A stretch of 64,000 nucleotides of DNA from Candidatus Latescibacterota bacterium (GTDB taxonomy: Bacteria > Latescibacterota > UBA2968 > UBA8231), in contig JAJEGS010000036.1 of assembly GCA_022819745.1 (NCBI GenBank), forward strand, positions 139,529 through 203,528, written 5' to 3'. Position numbers and translations under genes: made by a program. The notes under the pieces were generated by a model. That model saw only the letters and a program-made list of their open reading frames with translations, had not been told where the DNA came from and did not search any database. Positions 61,385 to 64,000 of this stretch are shown here, in pieces; the stretch's first letter is position 1, and the number at the start of each line of letters is the position of its first letter.

Positions 61385-62542
61385 ATGAAGATAGCTGACG
61401 TTAGAGCATTCCCGTTGCGGATCAGTAAGTCGGAAGAGGCGTCGCGAGCGCCGACAATTGATGTTGGCGGTTACCAAGTGGACCATTCAAGATCCATAAC
61501 GATCTACTCTCCCCATCACGAGACCACCGTTGTCAGGATTGAGACGGACAACGGGATCGTCGGGTGGGGTGAGGCGCAGTCGCCGGTGTCGCCGAACACC
61601 ACGGCGACGATCGTGCGCGAATTGGTGCGGCCGTTAGTGATGGGGCGCGATCCGTTCGACATCGAGGCGATTTGGACGTGCAACTACGATGCGATGCGAG
61701 AGCGCGGACATCTGACGGGTTTCTACATCGACGCTCTCGGCGGGACGGATATCGCGTTGTGGGATATTGTGGGAAAGGCTATCGGGAAGCCGGTGCATAA
61801 AATTGCGGGTGGGCGCTATCGAGAGGAGATACCGCTCTACGCAGGGATCGGCGGCACGGACCCGGCGAAGGTTGCGGATGCGGCTGAGGAGCATGTGGGC
61901 TATGGGTACAAGGCGTTGAAGTTGCACTTGTTGTCGGATGTAGAGAGCGTCGCGGAGATTTGCCGCGCCGTGCGGCAGCGCGTCGGGCCGGGCATCATGC
62001 TGATGGTCGATACGCACATGAGGCAGACGGTCGCCAGTTCGATACGGCTGGGTCGCGAACTGGAGAAGCTGAGTTTTACTTGGTTGGAAGCACCGATCAT
62101 ACCGGACGATATACCGGGTCAGGCTGAGATAACTCGGGCGTTGGATATGGCGGTGGCGATAGGGGAGTGGACGCGCACTCGCTACGAGATGCGCGAGCAG
62201 TTTGAGCGCCGGGCGTACGACATTTTGATGCACGACATTGCGCGGACGGGGATTACCGAGGGGCATCGGATTGCGACGCTAGCCGACACCTACAACATTC
62301 CGGTCGCGCCGCATGTCGGAGGGGGTGGGATCCTGTCGGTGGCGGCGACCGTCGAGTGGTCGGCGTCGTGTCCGAACTTCATGATTATGGAGCACAGTCA
62401 CCACGCCAACGCGATGAAGAGCAGGATACTTAAGGAGCCATACGAACCCGAAAACGGCTACTATAAGGTTACGGATCGGCCGGGGTTGGGTGTTGAGGTG
62501 GATGAGGCGGCGTTGGAGACGTACGCGTTTCCGGGAGGTTGA
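61385..62542 (+). CDS. Mandelate racemase/muconate lactonizing enzyme-family (enolase superfamily) protein
   Basis: 385 residues from ATG 61385 (TTG 61382 is adjacent; gacggagcag upstream). Capping domain: VVRIETDNGIVGWGEAQSP. Barrel: GYKALKLHLLSD (K-x-K-type base), LMVDTHMRQTVA (metal Asp), FTWLEAPIIPDD (metal Glu), VAIGEWTRTRYE (metal Glu), LMHDIARTGITEG (Asp) and VAPHVGGGGIL (His), giving the His-Asp dyad of the mandelate racemase subgroup. It abstracts a proton alpha to a carboxylate, as in racemases and sugar-acid dehydratases. The Rieske gene starts 5 bp after its stop. Confidence 0.92.
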   Translation: MKIADVRAFPLRISKSEEASRAPTIDVGGYQVDHSRSITIYSPHHETTVVRIETDNGIVGWGEAQSPVSPNTTATIVRELVRPLVMGRDPFDIEAIWTCNYDAMRERGHLTGFYIDALGGTDIALWDIVGKAIGKPVHKIAGGRYREEIPLYAGIGGTDPAKVADAAEEHVGYGYKALKLHLLSDVESVAEICRAVRQRVGPGIMLMVDTHMRQTVASSIRLGRELEKLSFTWLEAPIIPDDIPGQAEITRALDMAVAIGEWTRTRYEMREQFERRAYDILMHDIARTGITEGHRIATLADTYNIPVAPHVGGGGILSVAATVEWSASCPNFMIMEHSHHANAMKSRILKEPYEPENGYYKVTDRPGLGVEVDEAALETYAFPGG

Positions 62543-62546
62543 AAGT

Positions 62547-63569
62547 ATGAGCAGCATGGATGAGCTACCAGCGTTTCCCGAAGGGTGGTATTTCGTCGCA
62601 AGCCGCGAGTCCATTCTGCGAGAGAAACTGATCGAGAAGAAATGGCTGGGCGAGGAAATCGTCGCTTGGTGCGACGAGGCAGGCCGCGTCTGCGTGGCCG
62701 ATGCGGTATGTCCGCACCTAGGCTCGTACTTGGGGCCGGAGGTCGGCGGCAAGGTATGTAATGGACGCCTCGTCTGTCCGTTTCACGGGTTTGAGTTTGA
62801 TGCGACCGGCCAATGCGTTGCGACTCCGAACGCCCCGGCTCCCAAAGCCGCGAAACTGAAGGTGTACGAGACCAGGGAGATCCTCGGCATGGTCTTCGCT
62901 TGGTTCGGGAGCGGAGGTCGGCCGTCGCAGTGGGATTTGCCAACCGAGCCGACCACTGGACAAGAATGGTGTGAACTGGGATTCAACACACTCCGGTTCC
63001 GCGGCCATCCCCAGGAAACGGCTGAGAACTCCGTGGACTTTGGGCACCTGCGCTACGTACATGGCTACGACAATGTGAATCCGGTCGGTTCAGTAACGGT
63101 AGATGGTGCCTATCTGAAGAGTTGCTTCGACTTCAAACGCGTTCGCAGAATCCTGGGTATAAAAGACCTCGTGTACGACATTTCGGCCGTTACCCATATT
63201 CACGGACTCGGCTACTCCTTCGTTGAAATCCACGAGAAAACCATTGATATGAATGCGAGATTGTGGATACTTCCAACACCCATTGACGGCACCCTCATCG
63301 ATTTTGTACTGGTCAGCCAATTGCGGGAAATCCGCAAGCCCCGGCGGTTCATCACGGGTCTGGGTTTCCTGCCGATGAAGTTGCGCCAAAGGCTGATGAA
63401 TCACATTCTGCTTTCACAGCAAAAACGGGATGTGCTGCAGGATGTGGTGATTTGGGAACGGAAGCGGTATCAAACTCCCCCCAGGTTGTGCCGGGCGGAC
63501 GGACCCATAGGGAAATACCGCCGTTATTGTCGGCAGTTCTATCCGGATCTGCCGCCCCGCCCCGCCTGA
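62547..63569 (+). CDS. Rieske non-heme iron oxygenase (KshA/DAF-36-like)
   Basis: 340 residues from ATG 62547 (cgggaggtt upstream). Rieske cluster: VCPHLGSYLGPEVGG and LVCPFHGFEFD, i.e. C55, H57, C77, H80. Mononuclear iron site: ENSVDFGHLRYVHG with N161, D164, H167 and H172, the spacing of catalytic alpha-subunits such as KshA and the cholesterol 7-desaturase DAF-36/Neverland. The C-terminal half is a helix-grip-type substrate domain. It needs a reductase, not seen here. Next to it, convergently, is a 5-alpha-reductase-family gene, so a sterol or steroid substrate is possible. Confidence 0.87.
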   Translation: MSSMDELPAFPEGWYFVASRESILREKLIEKKWLGEEIVAWCDEAGRVCVADAVCPHLGSYLGPEVGGKVCNGRLVCPFHGFEFDATGQCVATPNAPAPKAAKLKVYETREILGMVFAWFGSGGRPSQWDLPTEPTTGQEWCELGFNTLRFRGHPQETAENSVDFGHLRYVHGYDNVNPVGSVTVDGAYLKSCFDFKRVRRILGIKDLVYDISAVTHIHGLGYSFVEIHEKTIDMNARLWILPTPIDGTLIDFVLVSQLREIRKPRRFITGLGFLPMKLRQRLMNHILLSQQKRDVLQDVVIWERKRYQTPPRLCRADGPIGKYRRYCRQFYPDLPPRPA

Positions 63570-63717
63570 AGCGCCGATCGTGGGGGGCAATGGAGCCTCG
63601 TCCGCCCCGGCGGCGGTGAGCACCCCTCGCTCCGGCGGGGCAAACTCTTGCGCGACCAATGCCACAACTGACGAGTTGTCGCATCCGAACGGTCAAGTGT
63701 CCGCGATCGCTCAGGCC

Positions 63718-64000
63718 TCAGTAGATGCCCGGTATCAGGGCCCGGCGGTGCGCCGGATAATCGCTGAACGTTTCGAGATACCATCGATGGTTGCTCCTCG
63801 CCCTCGGAGCAAGATTTGCGACAGTGAACAGCATGAATGCAAGGCCGCACGACGACCAAGTCGCGACCGCCCAGCCCAACCATTCGAGGATTTCCCCGAG
63901 GTAGTTCGGGCAGGAGACGAACCGGAACCCGCCGCCCTGCGGTACCGCATAGCCGGTCTCGCCGAGCCGGCGCAGGTGTATGAGGGTGTTGTCAGCGTGG
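63718..64000 (-). CDS. 3-oxo-5-alpha-steroid 4-dehydrogenase-family C-terminal part (cut by window edge)
   Basis: Minus-strand frame open at the window edge, 93 residues to the stop at 63718. The sequence has the family C-terminal pattern: TGYAVPQGGGFRFVSCPNYL, then GEILEWLGWAVATWS, FTVANLAPRARSNHRWY and ETFSDYPAHRRALIPGIY. This corresponds to the NADPH-binding C-terminal domain of steroid 5-alpha-reductases and related polyprenol or enoyl reductases (PF02544). It is an integral membrane family. The N-terminus lies outside the window. It converges with the Rieske gene, with about 148 bp between. Confidence 0.88.
   Translation of the reverse strand, partial: HADNTLIHLRRLGETGYAVPQGGGFRFVSCPNYLGEILEWLGWAVATWSSCGLAFMLFTVANLAPRARSNHRWYLETFSDYPAHRRALIPGIY

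Overview
The window reads as a chromosomal segment of a Gram-negative-type, GC-rich, mostly uncultured bacterium of the FCB group. Latescibacterota-like lineages fit best, but this is inference. The clues are secreted proteins ending in FlgD-like/Por-secretion-type tails with the YPNPFNPATTI signature or the gliding-motility-type FTPNGDG signature, predicted outer-membrane proteins, a murein gene set (murA, anmK), and a catabolic repertoire rich in phytanoyl-CoA dioxygenases, Gfo/Idh/MocA oxidoreductases, a sulfatase and an enolase-superfamily enzyme. No plasmid or phage backbone is visible.

Region 1 (1-8279, minus strand) is a run of polytopic membrane proteins: two TMTC-like GT-C/TPR proteins (the leftmost cut by the window edge), an unassigned GT-C-like protein, a GT22 (Alg9/PIG-B-like) mannosyltransferase and a GtrA-family protein, preceded by a sugar isomerase-like TIM barrel. 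It looks like a lipid-linked sugar transfer or surface glycosylation locus. A 148-bp MITE-like element with a 7-bp target duplication sits inside it. Region 2 (8415-13681, plus) holds a D-threonine aldolase-like PLP enzyme, anmK and an M16C (PreP-like) protease.

Region 3 (14000-31962, plus) is the most unusual part. Three tandem paralogous secreted beta-propeller proteins with FlgD-like tails are followed by five tightly packed, mostly overlapping genes: three large F5/8C-like proteins with FTPNGDG tails and two large outer-membrane-like proteins carrying EF-hand-like loops, in the order tail, tail, barrel, tail, barrel. A strong terminator closes the unit. I regard it as a candidate undescribed surface or secretion system.

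Region 4 (32029-35949) has a secreted hypothetical protein, a frameshifted secreted protein, and an ECF sigma/anti-sigma pair whose promoter and leader duplicate those of the hypothetical protein. Region 5 (35954-43807) holds an MFS transporter, a formylglycine-generating-enzyme-like protein lacking the catalytic cysteines, tRNA-Phe, a GAF-like protein, a glutaredoxin-like protein, murA, DUF362, MazG-like, O-methyltransferase and glutamine amidotransferase genes. Region 6 (43811-45724, minus) is an RloA/RloB-type ATPase plus TOPRIM pair, probably anti-phage.

Region 7 (45967-51979, minus) is a four-gene catabolic operon: PhyH, Gfo/Idh/MocA, a PhyH-HEAT fusion and a double-length UxaA-family dehydratase. 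Region 8 (52240-64000) is accessory in flavour: an Rpn-type nuclease with a 12-bp repeat tract, a flavin oxidoreductase, a sulfatase, an unknown protein, a metallophosphoesterase, a diaminopropionate ammonia-lyase-like enzyme, an NTF2-like secreted protein, a tiny antitoxin-like ORF coupled to surE, an enolase-superfamily enzyme, a Rieske oxygenase and, at the right edge, the C-terminus of a 5-alpha-reductase-family protein. The last two together hint at sterol or steroid chemistry.
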